The notes under the pieces were generated by a model. The model saw only the letters and a program-made list of their open reading frames with translations. It did not search any database and had not been told where the DNA came from. A program made the position numbers and the translations under genes. A stretch of 64,000 nucleotides of DNA from Lachnospiraceae bacterium (lineage in GTDB: Bacteria; Bacillota; Clostridia; Lachnospirales; Lachnospiraceae). Of this stretch, positions 26,668 through 34,978 are shown piece by piece; position 1 is the stretch's first letter, and each line of letters begins with the position of its first letter. The DNA is taken from contig JAEEOQ010000111.1 of the NCBI GenBank assembly GCA_016284355.1, positions 1 to 64,000 on the forward strand. Reading direction: 5' to 3'.

Positions 26668-27483
26668 TCAATCATAGGGCGCTGTTGCCACAATATCCAT
26701 GGTCCCGTCATCATAAAACAGCATCATCATAGGATAAGTTGAAGAATAATCGTTTGTAAATGAACTTCCAAACTGATATCTGTCATACCAGTGATCGCGG
26801 TTTAACTCTTTTCCATAATGCCAAGCCACCTGCAAAAGTTCGCTGTTATTTAAGAGATACCCGTAATCAGGGGCGTCGCTCCTACCACCTGTAATAGTCT
26901 CAATGTCACGCACATACTCCCAGCCTGTAATATGGCTAATCCCGCCCATTACATTTTCCATGGCTGCATTGATGTAAGTTTTTCTAAGTTCCTCAAACTC
27001 ACCCGGGTGAGCATTTTTAAGGTTAGAAAGAGTGTCATTTACCACTTTTTCTTTGACATACTCGTAAATGTAATCATGTTCTGTCCAGCCGTTTATCCCC
27101 CAGTTAGCATTGCGTTCTTTTTCCTCTGCAAGCCAGGTTTCGTATATAGGGATCATTTTAGCGTTACTTTCAGGAGTTACTGTAAGCTTTTTACCAAAGG
27201 TATTCCAAAGAAAAATAAAGACAAACGCCGCGCCTGCGCTGACTAAAACATATTTAATCGCCCCGGGGTGACTCCCTTTTAGCCAGGTAAACAGGCTAAT
27301 GCAGGAAAGAACCAAAGGCGGCACAAATACAATTATGCGCCAGAAAAAGACATAGACAATGGCAGATGCAAGTGCGTCAAGCCCGCCACTTGGGGCAAGC
27401 TTCTGCCCCACAGTAAATATCAAAATAAGTCCAATAACAAGCCATGCTATGGCTATTACAAATAGTTTCAGAGCTTTGCTCAT
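26668..27483 (-). CDS. Conserved membrane protein of unknown function
   Basis: The 271-aa protein has three N-terminal helices (about residues 7-29, 38-68, 76-95) and a soluble C-terminal domain of some 170 residues rich in Tyr/Trp (WGINGWTEHDYIYEYV; WHYGKELNRDHWYDRYQF). No known motif is recognised. It ends 23 bases before the response-regulator start on the same strand, so it may be co-transcribed and could modulate the sensor or exporter. Confidence 0.6.
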   Translation of the reverse strand: MSKALKLFVIAIAWLVIGLILIFTVGQKLAPSGGLDALASAIVYVFFWRIIVFVPPLVLSCISLFTWLKGSHPGAIKYVLVSAGAAFVFIFLWNTFGKKLTVTPESNAKMIPIYETWLAEEKERNANWGINGWTEHDYIYEYVKEKVVNDTLSNLKNAHPGEFEELRKTYINAAMENVMGGISHITGWEYVRDIETITGGRSDAPDYGYLLNNSELLQVAWHYGKELNRDHWYDRYQFGSSFTNDYSSTYPMMMLFYDDGTMDIVATAPYD

Positions 27484-27507
27484 TTTTATTTTTCCCCCAA
27501 ACCCTTA

Positions 27508-27816
27508 TTAATATTCTTCGTCCTCATCAGGATGAAGGTCTGAATTTAGAAAATCCGTATAGGATTCCTGCGCCGCTTCACTTTCCTTCTTTTCCTTCCA
27601 GGCGTTAATCTCGCTGCATATAGCAAGCATCTCGTCTATCACAAGTTCGATCTTCTTTGGCTTTACATAATTAAGATAGGCTTTCATGCGTTCCATTGCC
27701 CTTGGGCTTCCAAGATTCTTTGCAAGCACCTCTCCAAGCTCCCTTGGAAATCCAAGAGCTTTAACTGCATTTTCAAGTGATATCTTAGCATCTATCCAGT
27801 CTTCTCTTGAATTCAT
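27508..27816 (-). CDS. Small acidic hypothetical protein
   Basis: This 102-aa protein is mostly helical (NAVKALGFPRELGEVLAKNL; ELVIDEMLAICSEI) and ends in an acidic tail (SDLHPDEDEEY). It is sandwiched between the GNAT gene (two bases upstream) and the membrane-protein gene (24 bases downstream) and probably belongs to that unit. Function is unknown. The helical, acidic character suggests a small regulatory or binding protein. Confidence 0.6.
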   Translation of the reverse strand: MNSREDWIDAKISLENAVKALGFPRELGEVLAKNLGSPRAMERMKAYLNYVKPKKIELVIDEMLAICSEINAWKEKKESEAAQESYTDFLNSDLHPDEDEEY

Positions 27817-27818
27817 AT

Positions 27819-28322
27819 CTATAGCTCCTTTATAAAGAATCTGTTCATAGTGGAATGCCCCACTTCCTTTGGTCTTTCTATCAGCCTGTAGCCGCTCTTT
27901 TCGTAAATGTGGATAGCTGCAGGAAGGTTCGTATGGGTTTCAAGGTAAGAATATTTAAACCCGGCTTTTCTCATCTCTTCTTCAATAAATGCTATCATGG
28001 CATAACCGGTACCTTTTCCGTGGAAGTCTTCTTTAAGATAAAGCTTTTGAAGTTCAGCCGTTTCTTTCATAAAAGGAAATGGCGAAAAACCGATGCCTCC
28101 GACTACAGTGTCTTTGCTATCTGTAAGTACAAAGTATTTGCTGTCAGGTTTGCCGTATACGTCACTTAGAGCAGAGAGCTTTTCATCGTAATATGCTGTG
28201 CCGGGAATGTTAAGTGATGCAAGTTCAAGGCTTTCGCGGATTATGGAGTAGATTGCGGCATTGTCGGAGGAAGTGATGGGACGGAACGTGAGATTGTTGA
28301 TCGTGTTGTTTTCTAAATTCAT
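27819..28322 (-). CDS. GNAT-family N-acetyltransferase
   Basis: The 167-aa protein shows the GNAT acetyl-CoA binding pattern ELQKLYLKEDFHGKGTGYAM (residues ~89-108; the R/QxxGxG/A-type loop appears as HGKGTG), preceded by VVGGIGFSP and followed by YLETHTNLPAAIHIYEKSGY. The acceptor (amine or protein) cannot be inferred. It begins a short minus-strand unit next to the tRNA-Gly locus. Confidence 0.88.
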   Translation of the reverse strand: MNLENNTINNLTFRPITSSDNAAIYSIIRESLELASLNIPGTAYYDEKLSALSDVYGKPDSKYFVLTDSKDTVVGGIGFSPFPFMKETAELQKLYLKEDFHGKGTGYAMIAFIEEEMRKAGFKYSYLETHTNLPAAIHIYEKSGYRLIERPKEVGHSTMNRFFIKEL

Positions 28323-28409
28323 TAATATAAACCCCTTGTAAGTTCTTTCTTAAAATTTTAGCATAATGGCAAACATAATAAAAGGGGGTGTAGTAAAGTT
28401 GGGGTTTGT

Positions 28410-28582
28410 CGCGTGGCCTTTCAGGCCCACGCGAAGCACGAGACTACAAAACACGTAAGCTCATGCTACGCATTCGCTAAGTGTTTTGCATGCGTCGCAC
28501 GTAAGATGCCGCAATGCGCCATCTAAGTGCTCATCGCGAGGTCTTCGAGCCCGCTTGCGGGCTCTTCATCAGCCTCCGGCTG
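28410..28582. repeat. Structured intergenic element of five hairpins next to tRNA-Gly
   Basis: The roughly 300-base gap 28323-28630 is filled mainly by hairpins: 28410-28433 (CGCGTGG stem), 28448-28487, 28497-28530, 28547-28564 (GAGCCCGC stem) and 28570-28582. The hairpins at 28448-28487 and 28497-28530 share the outer arms CACGTAAG...CTAAGTG with matching changes in the inner stems (TAAGC/GCTAA and TAAGATG/CATCTAA), the same T-T mismatch and the same bulge. This suggests selection for RNA (or single-strand DNA) structure. No protein frame is credible here. Confidence 0.6.
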
Positions 28583-28587
28583 AAAAA

Positions 28588-28623
28588 TAAAAAAGAGAGT
28601 ATGCTTCGCATACTCTCTTTTTT
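28588..28623. terminator. Bidirectional terminator downstream of tRNA-Gly
   Basis: The stem GAGAGTATGC / GCATACTCTC with a TTC loop is flanked by A6 and T6 runs, so it terminates the minus-strand tRNA transcript and could stop transcription from the other side. Confidence 0.85.
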
Positions 28624-28630
28624 ATTTTCG

Positions 28631-28702
28631 AGCACGAGACGGGATTCGAACCCGCGACCCTCGCCTTGGCAAGGCGATACTCCACCACTGAGCCACTCGT
28701 GC
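28631..28702 (-). tRNA. tRNA-Gly(GCC)
   Basis: The minus strand folds into a 72-nt tRNA: acceptor GCACGAG/CTCGTGC with discriminator U, D-arm AGTGGCTCAGTGGTGGAGT region, anticodon stem TCGCC/GGCGA with loop TTGCCAA (anticodon GCC), and T-arm GCGGGTTCGAATCCCGT region. No CCA is encoded. Decodes GGC/GGU. Confidence 0.96.
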
Positions 28703-28728
28703 ATTGCTCTATTTCTTAGCGCTCTATT

Positions 28729-28757
28729 AATATACTATAGGGGAAAAGAAATGTCAA
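28729..28757 (-). promoter_or_regulatory. tRNA-Gly promoter
   Basis: TTGACA (28757-28752), 17 bases, TATATT (28734-28729) on the minus strand, about 27 bases before the mature tRNA 5' end. Confidence 0.85.
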
Positions 28758-28814
28758 CAGTTTTTTGAATTTTTTTAAAAATTTATTAAACAGTGTAAGG
28801 ATAAGTATCGCAAG

Positions 28815-28840
28815 AAGGAAAAAGCCCGCTAGCTGCGGGC
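28815..28840 (-). terminator. Terminator of the organosulfur operon
   Basis: The stem GCCCGC / GCGGGC with loop AGCTA is followed by TTTTTCCTT on the minus strand. It includes the stop codon of the last gene, so coding ends inside the hairpin. Confidence 0.85.
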
Positions 28841-30004
28841 CTTTAGTGCTAATTCAAGTCTTTTTAGTGCTTCTTTTAAGTATTCTCTGCTGCAAGCCAC
28901 ATTTATACGCTGGAAGCTTCCTGCATCGCCGCCGAATATACTTCCTTCATCAAGCCAGAGCTTTGCCTTGTCTTTTATAAAGTCATCAAGCTCTTTTCCG
29001 GACAAACCGGTTTCCTTAAAGTCGATCCAGACAAGGTATGTGCCCTCAGTCGGAACTACGTATAACTCCGGTATGTTTTTCTTTACGTATTCATTTAAGT
29101 AATCTATATTTTCTCTTATGTACTTTTTAGCAGAGCTAAGCCAGTTTTCGCCCCTGCTGTAAGCACTTTTACATGCAACTAAACCAAAGGCATTCGGCTC
29201 GTCATACCCGGTTATATATATTGCTCTTTCAAATGCCGCTTTCTTTTTTGCATCAGGAATGAATATATTTGAGATCTGAAGCCCCGCAAGATTAAAAGTT
29301 TTACTTGGTGCAGTGCATATAACCGTATTTTTAAGAAGGTCTTCAGGGAGTCTTGCTGCGGAGTAAAACTCGTGTCCTTCCCATGCAAAATCGCAGTGTA
29401 TCTCATCTGCTGCCAGGATAACGCCGTATTTAGCGCATAGCGTGGCAACTTTTGTAACTTCCTCTTTTGTCCATATTTTACCAACAGGGTTATGAGGCGT
29501 GCAAAAGATCATCATTTTCGTTTCTTTACTTGCAAGCTTTCTTTCAAGGTCTTCAAAGTCGATACTGTATTTTCCGCCTTCATATTTAAGCCTGTTTTCA
29601 ACCACAACTCTGTCATTGTCTTTTATTACATTAAAAAAAGGATAATAAACAGGCGGCTGTATAAGAACGCTATCTCCCGCTTTTGTAAATGCTCTTACTG
29701 CTGCCGAAAGACCAAATACCACTCCCGGTGTAAGTACAAACCAGTCTTCCTTTGGCCTGTAACCGTGATGCTTTTCAAACCAGGAGGCTACAACGTGCTT
29801 ATATTCCTCATCAGGAACAGTGTATCCAAATATCCCGTGAGCCGCCCTTTTTTTAAGATCTTCTATGATCTCATCTGCCGAAAGAAAATCCATATCGGCT
29901 ACCCAAAGGGAAAGTTCATCTTCGCTGTGTCCTCTCTTTTTTGCAAGGTCAAATTTTATAGCTCCCGTGCCTTTTCTGTCTATTATCTTGTCAAAATCGT
30001 ACAT
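28829..30004 (-). CDS. PatB/MalY-type PLP C-S beta-lyase
   Basis: The 391-aa fold-type I enzyme belongs to the MalY/PatB group: SLWVADMDF near the N-terminus, the GIFGYTVPDEEY segment, CTPHNPVGKIWT, the ADEIHCDF Asp/Tyr region, and TAPSKTFNLAGLQ with the PLP lysine. Such enzymes cleave the C-S bond of cystathionine or S-substituted cysteines to a thiol, pyruvate and ammonia. It ends the operon of sulfur-compound genes, 18 bases after the transsulfuration enzyme, which argues for C-S cleavage rather than transamination. Confidence 0.9.
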   Translation of the reverse strand: MYDFDKIIDRKGTGAIKFDLAKKRGHSEDELSLWVADMDFLSADEIIEDLKKRAAHGIFGYTVPDEEYKHVVASWFEKHHGYRPKEDWFVLTPGVVFGLSAAVRAFTKAGDSVLIQPPVYYPFFNVIKDNDRVVVENRLKYEGGKYSIDFEDLERKLASKETKMMIFCTPHNPVGKIWTKEEVTKVATLCAKYGVILAADEIHCDFAWEGHEFYSAARLPEDLLKNTVICTAPSKTFNLAGLQISNIFIPDAKKKAAFERAIYITGYDEPNAFGLVACKSAYSRGENWLSSAKKYIRENIDYLNEYVKKNIPELYVVPTEGTYLVWIDFKETGLSGKELDDFIKDKAKLWLDEGSIFGGDAGSFQRINVACSREYLKEALKRLELALKARS

Positions 30005-30022
30005 TTTATAAATTCCTTTACT

Positions 30023-31195
30023 TCAAACTGTATTTGCTGCCTGCTTGATATCATTTATAAGGTCTAAAGAACTCTCAAGCCCCACGGAAAATCTAAGAAG
30101 TCTGTCATTTATCCCAAGCTTTTCACGCACTTCTTCTGGTACGTCAGGATGGGTCTGAACGAGGGGATAAGTAACAAGTGTTTCTGTTCCCCCAAGACTT
30201 TCCGCAAACGTGATCACTTTAACGCCCTTTAATATTGAAAGAGCCCTTTCTTTACTGTCTACCTCGATAGATATCATGGCTCCCGAGCCTCTTGCCTGTT
30301 TTAAGTTTACCGCATATCCGGGGTGTGTTTCAAGTCCCGGATAATAGATTTTTTTAACAAAATCCGCGCTCTCAAACCATTTAACAAGAGCTTTTGCATT
30401 TTCCTGTTCCCTTTCAAGCCTTACTGAAAGAGTCTTTATGCCTCGAAGCACAAGCCAGGAATCAAAAGGTGCCAGACCGTTCCCTATAGTCTTTGTAAGA
30501 AGTCTTATCCTATCTGCCGTTTCTTTGTCTGCAAGGCAGACAAATCCTGCTATGGTATCATTGTGTCCCGCTAAGAACTTGGAGCCGCTGTGTACTACAA
30601 TATCGGCTCCAAGAGCTATCGGGTTTTGAAAGTAGGGTGATAGGAATGTATTATCAACTATAAGAAATGCATCAATTCCATGGGCAATACGTGCGCACTC
30701 CGCTATATCCGTTATGTTCATCATGGGGTTGCCGGGTGTTTCGATATATATTGCTCTTGTGTTTTTCTTTACCGCGCTTTTAATGTTTGATATGTCACTC
30801 TTTACGCAGGTTACTTCCACTCCGTTCTTTTTTGCAATAAGCTTTATAAGCCTTACGGTTCCGCCGTACAGGTCATCTCCGCATATAACGTGATCTCCCG
30901 GTTTAAACAGTTCAAACACTGTATTTATCGCTGCCATACCGGAAGCAAAAGCAAGGCAATCTTTAGCCCCTTCAAGAGCCGCTACCGTTTTTTCAAGCAT
31001 TGCTCTTGTAGGGTTTGATTCTCTTGTATAGTCAAAACCGCTTCCGTTATGCCCCGGCTCTATATGGCTAAATGACGCCGTCTGGTAGATCGGCATGCTG
31101 ATAGGTCTGATTCCTTCGGTACCAAATGCTCCCGCTCCGTGAACGCACTTTGTTTCTATATCATTAATAAGACAGCAACAGTCTGCATCTGTCAT
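30023..31195 (-). CDS. Transsulfuration PLP enzyme (cystathionine gamma-synthase/lyase family)
   Basis: The 390-aa protein matches the Cys/Met metabolism PLP family: TKCVHG, YQTASFSH, Y-T-R pattern in FDYTRESNPTR, ASGMAAI, the SPxx-type IVDNTFLSPYFQNP, and SGSKFLAGHND with the PLP lysine. The specificity (cystathionine gamma-synthase, beta/gamma-lyase, O-acylhomoserine sulfhydrylase) cannot be set by eye. Unusually, the N-terminus MTDADCCCLIND carries three consecutive Cys codons before the normal ETKxxHG start region; no other in-frame start is near. Its ATG directly follows the M20 stop. Confidence 0.92.
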   Translation of the reverse strand: MTDADCCCLINDIETKCVHGAGAFGTEGIRPISMPIYQTASFSHIEPGHNGSGFDYTRESNPTRAMLEKTVAALEGAKDCLAFASGMAAINTVFELFKPGDHVICGDDLYGGTVRLIKLIAKKNGVEVTCVKSDISNIKSAVKKNTRAIYIETPGNPMMNITDIAECARIAHGIDAFLIVDNTFLSPYFQNPIALGADIVVHSGSKFLAGHNDTIAGFVCLADKETADRIRLLTKTIGNGLAPFDSWLVLRGIKTLSVRLEREQENAKALVKWFESADFVKKIYYPGLETHPGYAVNLKQARGSGAMISIEVDSKERALSILKGVKVITFAESLGGTETLVTYPLVQTHPDVPEEVREKLGINDRLLRFSVGLESSLDLINDIKQAANTV

Positions 31196-32533
31196 CTATT
31201 TTCCCCCTTCCGGTATATCTGCTTCTTCAACACTGTTAAATTTATCCATAAATGCCACATATTCATCTTTTGACTTAAATCTTGGCTTATAATCCGCCTT
31301 AAGACCTTTTGCAAGCTTTGCTCCGTCTTTAAGGAGTCTGTAGGCAGAGATTGCAAATATCTTTGCAGTAAGCACGTACGCCTCATCCTCGTCAATGATG
31401 TCAAAATCGCTTTGATGTGTGCCTCCTGTCATGCCGCCTGTGTGAAATGTATATACAGGAAGTAAATGCTGCACATCACCGACATCTGTGGATCCGCCGC
31501 TGTGAAATCCGGGGCCGCGCAAGGTAAATGGCTTATCTGTTATCTCTTTTACTCCCTCTACAAGGTCTGCAGGAAATTCCTGAGCTATGGCAGGAAGATA
31601 ACCCGGCATAGTCTCTATGCGGTATCCTGCTCCAAGTGCAAGAGCCCCTGCTTTAAAGGATCTGTCGGTCTTTTCTGCCGCATCCGCAAATGCTTCAAGG
31701 GTGCCGCCTCTTACGAGAGTCTCTATAACTGCCTCTTCAGGGACCACATTTACAAGGTCTCCGCCCTTAGTAAGGATAGGATGCACTCTTACGCTGTCCT
31801 CATCTCTAAAGGTCTCTCTGTTAAGTGCAAGGGCCTGAAGGCCAAGGCTTGCTGCAGAAAGGGCGTTTATGCCTGCTTCAGGTCTTGCCGCCGCATGCGC
31901 TGCCCGCCCCTTTATCTTAATTACCTTTGATACAAAACCATTGTTGCTGCCGGAGCCAAGCTCAATCCCTTTAGCAATGTGGTGAGCAAGGGCACTGTCC
32001 ACATCATCAAACGCTCCGATGCGGATAAGTTCGCACTTTCCGCCGCCGTACTGTATGCGTCCTTCCGCTTTAAGGCCATTTTTAAATTCAACCTCACCGT
32101 ATTCTTCGGCAGGTACCGCAAAAAATATGACCTGACCGTCAAGGGCTACCTTAACCTGAGGGTCTGTAAGAGCAAATGCGGCTCCCACTACGCCTGCAAG
32201 CTGAGCATGGTGCCCGCAGCAGTGCGCCCCTTCTGTTTCAGGGTTTGCATGAGCATGAGAAGGAATACGAAGAGCATCAAGCTCGCCAATGAGAGCAAGA
32301 GAAAAATTGTCCTTTTTAGCCTCGTTTATATAGGACTTAACGCCTGTTATGGCAAGGCCGCCTTCGGTCCTTTCGGTTATGTTTTGTACCTTTTCCACAA
32401 ACTTGCCTGCGGTGCGATATTCCTTATAACCAAGCTCCGCATGATCGTATATATCTCTTGCAAAAGCTATGATCTCATCTTTCCTTGATTCGATTATCTC
32501 TATGATCTTTTGCTCTGTTTTATCCATTATCAA
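31196..32533 (-). CDS. M20-family amidohydrolase (AbgB/M20D type)
   Basis: The 445-aa zinc hydrolase has the GELDALR motif (about 83-89), the HCCGHHAQ metal-binding segment (~108-115), PAEEYGE with the catalytic Glu and metal Glu, and GRAAHAAARPE of the dimerisation/active lid. M20D members hydrolyse N-acyl or N-carbamoyl amino acids and dipeptides. Next to an ATC-hydrolase-like gene and C-S lyases, deacylation or decarbamoylation of a cysteine derivative is a reasonable role, by analogy to the L-ATC route where N-carbamoyl-cysteine is cleaved; this is inferred. Confidence 0.88.
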   Translation of the reverse strand: MIMDKTEQKIIEIIESRKDEIIAFARDIYDHAELGYKEYRTAGKFVEKVQNITERTEGGLAITGVKSYINEAKKDNFSLALIGELDALRIPSHAHANPETEGAHCCGHHAQLAGVVGAAFALTDPQVKVALDGQVIFFAVPAEEYGEVEFKNGLKAEGRIQYGGGKCELIRIGAFDDVDSALAHHIAKGIELGSGSNNGFVSKVIKIKGRAAHAAARPEAGINALSAASLGLQALALNRETFRDEDSVRVHPILTKGGDLVNVVPEEAVIETLVRGGTLEAFADAAEKTDRSFKAGALALGAGYRIETMPGYLPAIAQEFPADLVEGVKEITDKPFTLRGPGFHSGGSTDVGDVQHLLPVYTFHTGGMTGGTHQSDFDIIDEDEAYVLTAKIFAISAYRLLKDGAKLAKGLKADYKPRFKSKDEYVAFMDKFNSVEEADIPEGGK

Positions 32534-32548
32534 TTCTCCCCGTATTAT

Positions 32549-33421
32549 TTATTTTGTATCTCTGCTGTAGTACATATATTTAAGAGGGACTCTTCCTGAT
32601 TTAATGGAACCTGCAGCCGCGTATCCTACCGCAAGATGCATTGCAACCTCAAATTCTTCAGGAAGACCGTAAGCCTCTTTAAACTCCTTTGCATGTCCGG
32701 GGCTGTCAGAGAGCCATACGCTTGTAAGCCCAAGAGCATGGGCCATAAGTCCCATGTGATCTCCTGCTGCCGCGCAGTCAAAGCCTCTGTTATGAGGTAC
32801 TCTTTCAGGAAGATCCTGCTTTACTATCCTTGAAGGTCTCTTATCGTAGGCAATAACGATGATCACCGCATTTTCTGTAGATACGTCGCTCCAGATAAGC
32901 TTCTTTTCTTCCTCGCTTCGAAGAACTATAAACCTTACCTCATCAAGATTGCAGCCTATTGGCGCCGCTCTTCCCGCATCGCAGATTGCATCTATTATCT
33001 CATCAGACACGTACTTATCGCTCCAGCCGGATCTTCCTGATCTTCTGCCCCAAAGGAGCTTGTTTACCACTTTTAGCTCTTCATCTGTAAAGGGTTCCGG
33101 CTGCTCACCAACCTCAGGTATTTCAGGCTTAACACCGTTTCTTATCTGCTCTGCATATTCAAGATATCTTTTTACCCAGAGGATATCATCATCTTCTTCA
33201 GAGTATCCTCTTGCCTGCCATTCTTCAAAAAGAAGCTTTGCATCAATACCGAAGTTTTCGATGGCTTTTCCTCTCCAGTTAAGGATAGTTGGGTAAATAG
33301 GAACCTCTATACCGTGATGTGTTCTTTCGTGAAGCGCTCCGCGAAGAGTGACCTCATCAAATTTTTTAAGATCTTCCCTTGTATAAAACTCGCCGCCAAT
33401 CCTGGCTCTTTCTTCTGACAT
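32549..33421 (-). CDS. Nitroreductase-family flavoprotein with N-terminal extension
   Basis: The 290-aa protein has a nitroreductase core from about residue 122: RRSGRSGWSDKYVSDEI (FMN phosphate-binding RRSxR), GRAAPIGCN, and C-terminal MGLMAHALGLTSVWLS. About 120 extra N-terminal residues (TREDLKKFDEVTLRGALHER; ILNWRGKAIENFGID) are not part of a usual 170-200-aa nitroreductase. It should bind FMN and use NAD(P)H. In this operon it may reduce or activate an S-heterocycle or disulfide; the substrate is unknown. Confidence 0.87.
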   Translation of the reverse strand: MSEERARIGGEFYTREDLKKFDEVTLRGALHERTHHGIEVPIYPTILNWRGKAIENFGIDAKLLFEEWQARGYSEEDDDILWVKRYLEYAEQIRNGVKPEIPEVGEQPEPFTDEELKVVNKLLWGRRSGRSGWSDKYVSDEIIDAICDAGRAAPIGCNLDEVRFIVLRSEEEKKLIWSDVSTENAVIIVIAYDKRPSRIVKQDLPERVPHNRGFDCAAAGDHMGLMAHALGLTSVWLSDSPGHAKEFKEAYGLPEEFEVAMHLAVGYAAAGSIKSGRVPLKYMYYSRDTK

Positions 33422-33451
33422 TTTATTTCCTCCCTTTCGCCCCGGGTAAAC

Positions 33452-34153
33452 TTATAGTTCGGGGCTGTTTATATTAAAATTTACCTTCTCGTATTTTAAA
33501 AGTTTTTCTTTGGCTTCTTTACCGTAGTCTTTTTCTATATCGTCTAAGACTTTTTTGGCTACGGTCTCACCCTCTATGCCAAAAATCCCTATGCTGATCT
33601 CCCTGTAAGACCAGTAAGAGTGTGCGCAGTGATAAGTAAAACTCTTTAGCCCGTCCTCTTTTTTAAGAGGTCTGCCGCCTTCAGTAAGGCCTGAGTTTTC
33701 CACCCTCTGGATACAATAATCATGATCGTGAAGTGTCTGAGTCGTACTGTACTTTATCTCAGGACTAAACCCTCTTGCTATGGAAGGGTCAAGATTGCTG
33801 CAATAAGCCACTCCTGCCTCCGGAAGGTTCATTTCTTTAAACTGCGCTGCCCAGGGGCATCTTGTTACGTGTATCTCGTAATCAGGTGAAATGCTTATGC
33901 TTTCCGACTGGTTAGACTGCCCTAAATCTTTTATTTCTTCCGTATTTACCCACTCGCCGTACCTGCGGTAAGTTTCGTATGTAAGCGGCTCCCCGTCTGC
34001 TATGGCACGAAGCGCCATTCTCCTTCCGCGCTGCTCTGCGTAATACCTTGTGGCAAATATAAAAGCCTCGATTCCCCTGCTCCCAAACTCACTTTTAAGG
34101 TAAACGTAGTATTTTGCAGCTATGTAGGCATGAACTTTTTCGTTAAATCCCAT
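33452..34153 (-). CDS. L-2-amino-thiazoline-4-carboxylate hydrolase-family protein
   Basis: The 233-aa protein resembles the ATC-hydrolase family (PF14196): TRCPWAAQFKEMN (around residues 96-108), a CSNLDPSIARGFSPEI region, and HDHDYCIQRV, where the spaced Cys/Asp/His residues are the conserved set. Characterised members open the thiazoline ring to N-carbamoyl-L-cysteine; many relatives are uncharacterised. Its location between an SsuABC-type importer and an M20 hydrolase mirrors the AtcB/AtcC order of logic. The family call is from recognition of the motif pattern, not a search. Confidence 0.75.
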   Translation of the reverse strand: MGFNEKVHAYIAAKYYVYLKSEFGSRGIEAFIFATRYYAEQRGRRMALRAIADGEPLTYETYRRYGEWVNTEEIKDLGQSNQSESISISPDYEIHVTRCPWAAQFKEMNLPEAGVAYCSNLDPSIARGFSPEIKYSTTQTLHDHDYCIQRVENSGLTEGGRPLKKEDGLKSFTYHCAHSYWSYREISIGIFGIEGETVAKKVLDDIEKDYGKEAKEKLLKYEKVNFNINSPEL

Positions 34154-34177
34154 CTTATGTCCCCTTTCAAAGGCATA

Positions 34178-34960
34178 TTAAATGATATATTCTTCGTCAG
34201 AAGCTTCTTTGCCTCTGCTGATATCTGCAATAATATCCGCCGCATATCTTGAAAGGGCCGCATCGGTCCTGCTTCTTGGAAATCCCACATTTATCCTGTA
34301 TTCGGATAAAATGCGACCCGGTCTTGGAGTAAGTACTATTACTCTGTCTGCAAGATATACCGCTTCGTTAATGTCATGTGTTACAAAAAAGAAGGTCTTC
34401 TTTTCCTTTTGTCTTATGTTAATGAGCTCCTCCTGAAGCGTGCATCTTGTAAGATGGTCAACTGCAGAAAAGGGTTCATCCATAAGTATTACCTTTGGCT
34501 CTGCTATAAGGGTTCTGGCGATCCCCGCGCGCTGTCTCATACCGCCTGACAGCTGCGCAGGATATTTGTTTTCAAATCCCTTAAGCCCCATAAGATCAAG
34601 ATAATAATCAAGTCTCTTCTCTTTCTCTTCTTTTGTTACTTTGGTGTTTTCAAGTCCGAATAAGATGTTTTTCCTAACGCTTCGCCAAGGGAAGAGGGCT
34701 GCATTTTGAAAAACAACCCCTATTTCCCTGCTTGGCCCTGTTACCTTTTTGTCTCCGATGTAAACAGTGCCGCTGCTTTCCTTTAAAAGGCCTGCCACGA
34801 TCTCAAGAAGAGTACTTTTTCCGCAGCCTGAAGGACCAACTATGCAGACAAATTCGCCTTCTTCAATATCAAGATTAACGTCAGAGAGGGCTTTTACCTC
34901 CCCTGCCTCATCCGGATCATCGTAAATTTTATCTATACTTTCTATCTTTATAGCCGGCAT
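34178..34960 (-). CDS. SsuB/TauB-type ABC ATPase
   Basis: The 260-aa ATPase has Walker A GPSGCGKSTL (about 42-51), Q-loop VVFQNAALFPWRSV, signature QLSGGMRQR, Walker B VILMDEPFSAVD and H-loop FFVTHDINEA. The FPWRSV and SGGMRQR forms mark the nitrate/sulfonate/taurine importer group. It completes the importer with the lipoprotein (34979) and permease (36142) genes. Context suggests an organosulfur substrate. Confidence 0.92.
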   Translation of the reverse strand: MPAIKIESIDKIYDDPDEAGEVKALSDVNLDIEEGEFVCIVGPSGCGKSTLLEIVAGLLKESSGTVYIGDKKVTGPSREIGVVFQNAALFPWRSVRKNILFGLENTKVTKEEKEKRLDYYLDLMGLKGFENKYPAQLSGGMRQRAGIARTLIAEPKVILMDEPFSAVDHLTRCTLQEELINIRQKEKKTFFFVTHDINEAVYLADRVIVLTPRPGRILSEYRINVGFPRSRTDAALSRYAADIIADISRGKEASDEEYII

Positions 34961-34978
34961 GTTAATTACCTCGCTTTT

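Noticed and set aside
28410-28530. CRISPR-like repeats in the hairpin region next to tRNA-Gly
   Set aside because: Only two related hairpins, differing in sequence, without regular spacers or cas genes.
28514-28768. Plus-strand reading frame across the tRNA-Gly locus
   Set aside because: It runs through the antisense of a clear tRNA and its terminator and has no ribosome binding site or recognisable protein features.
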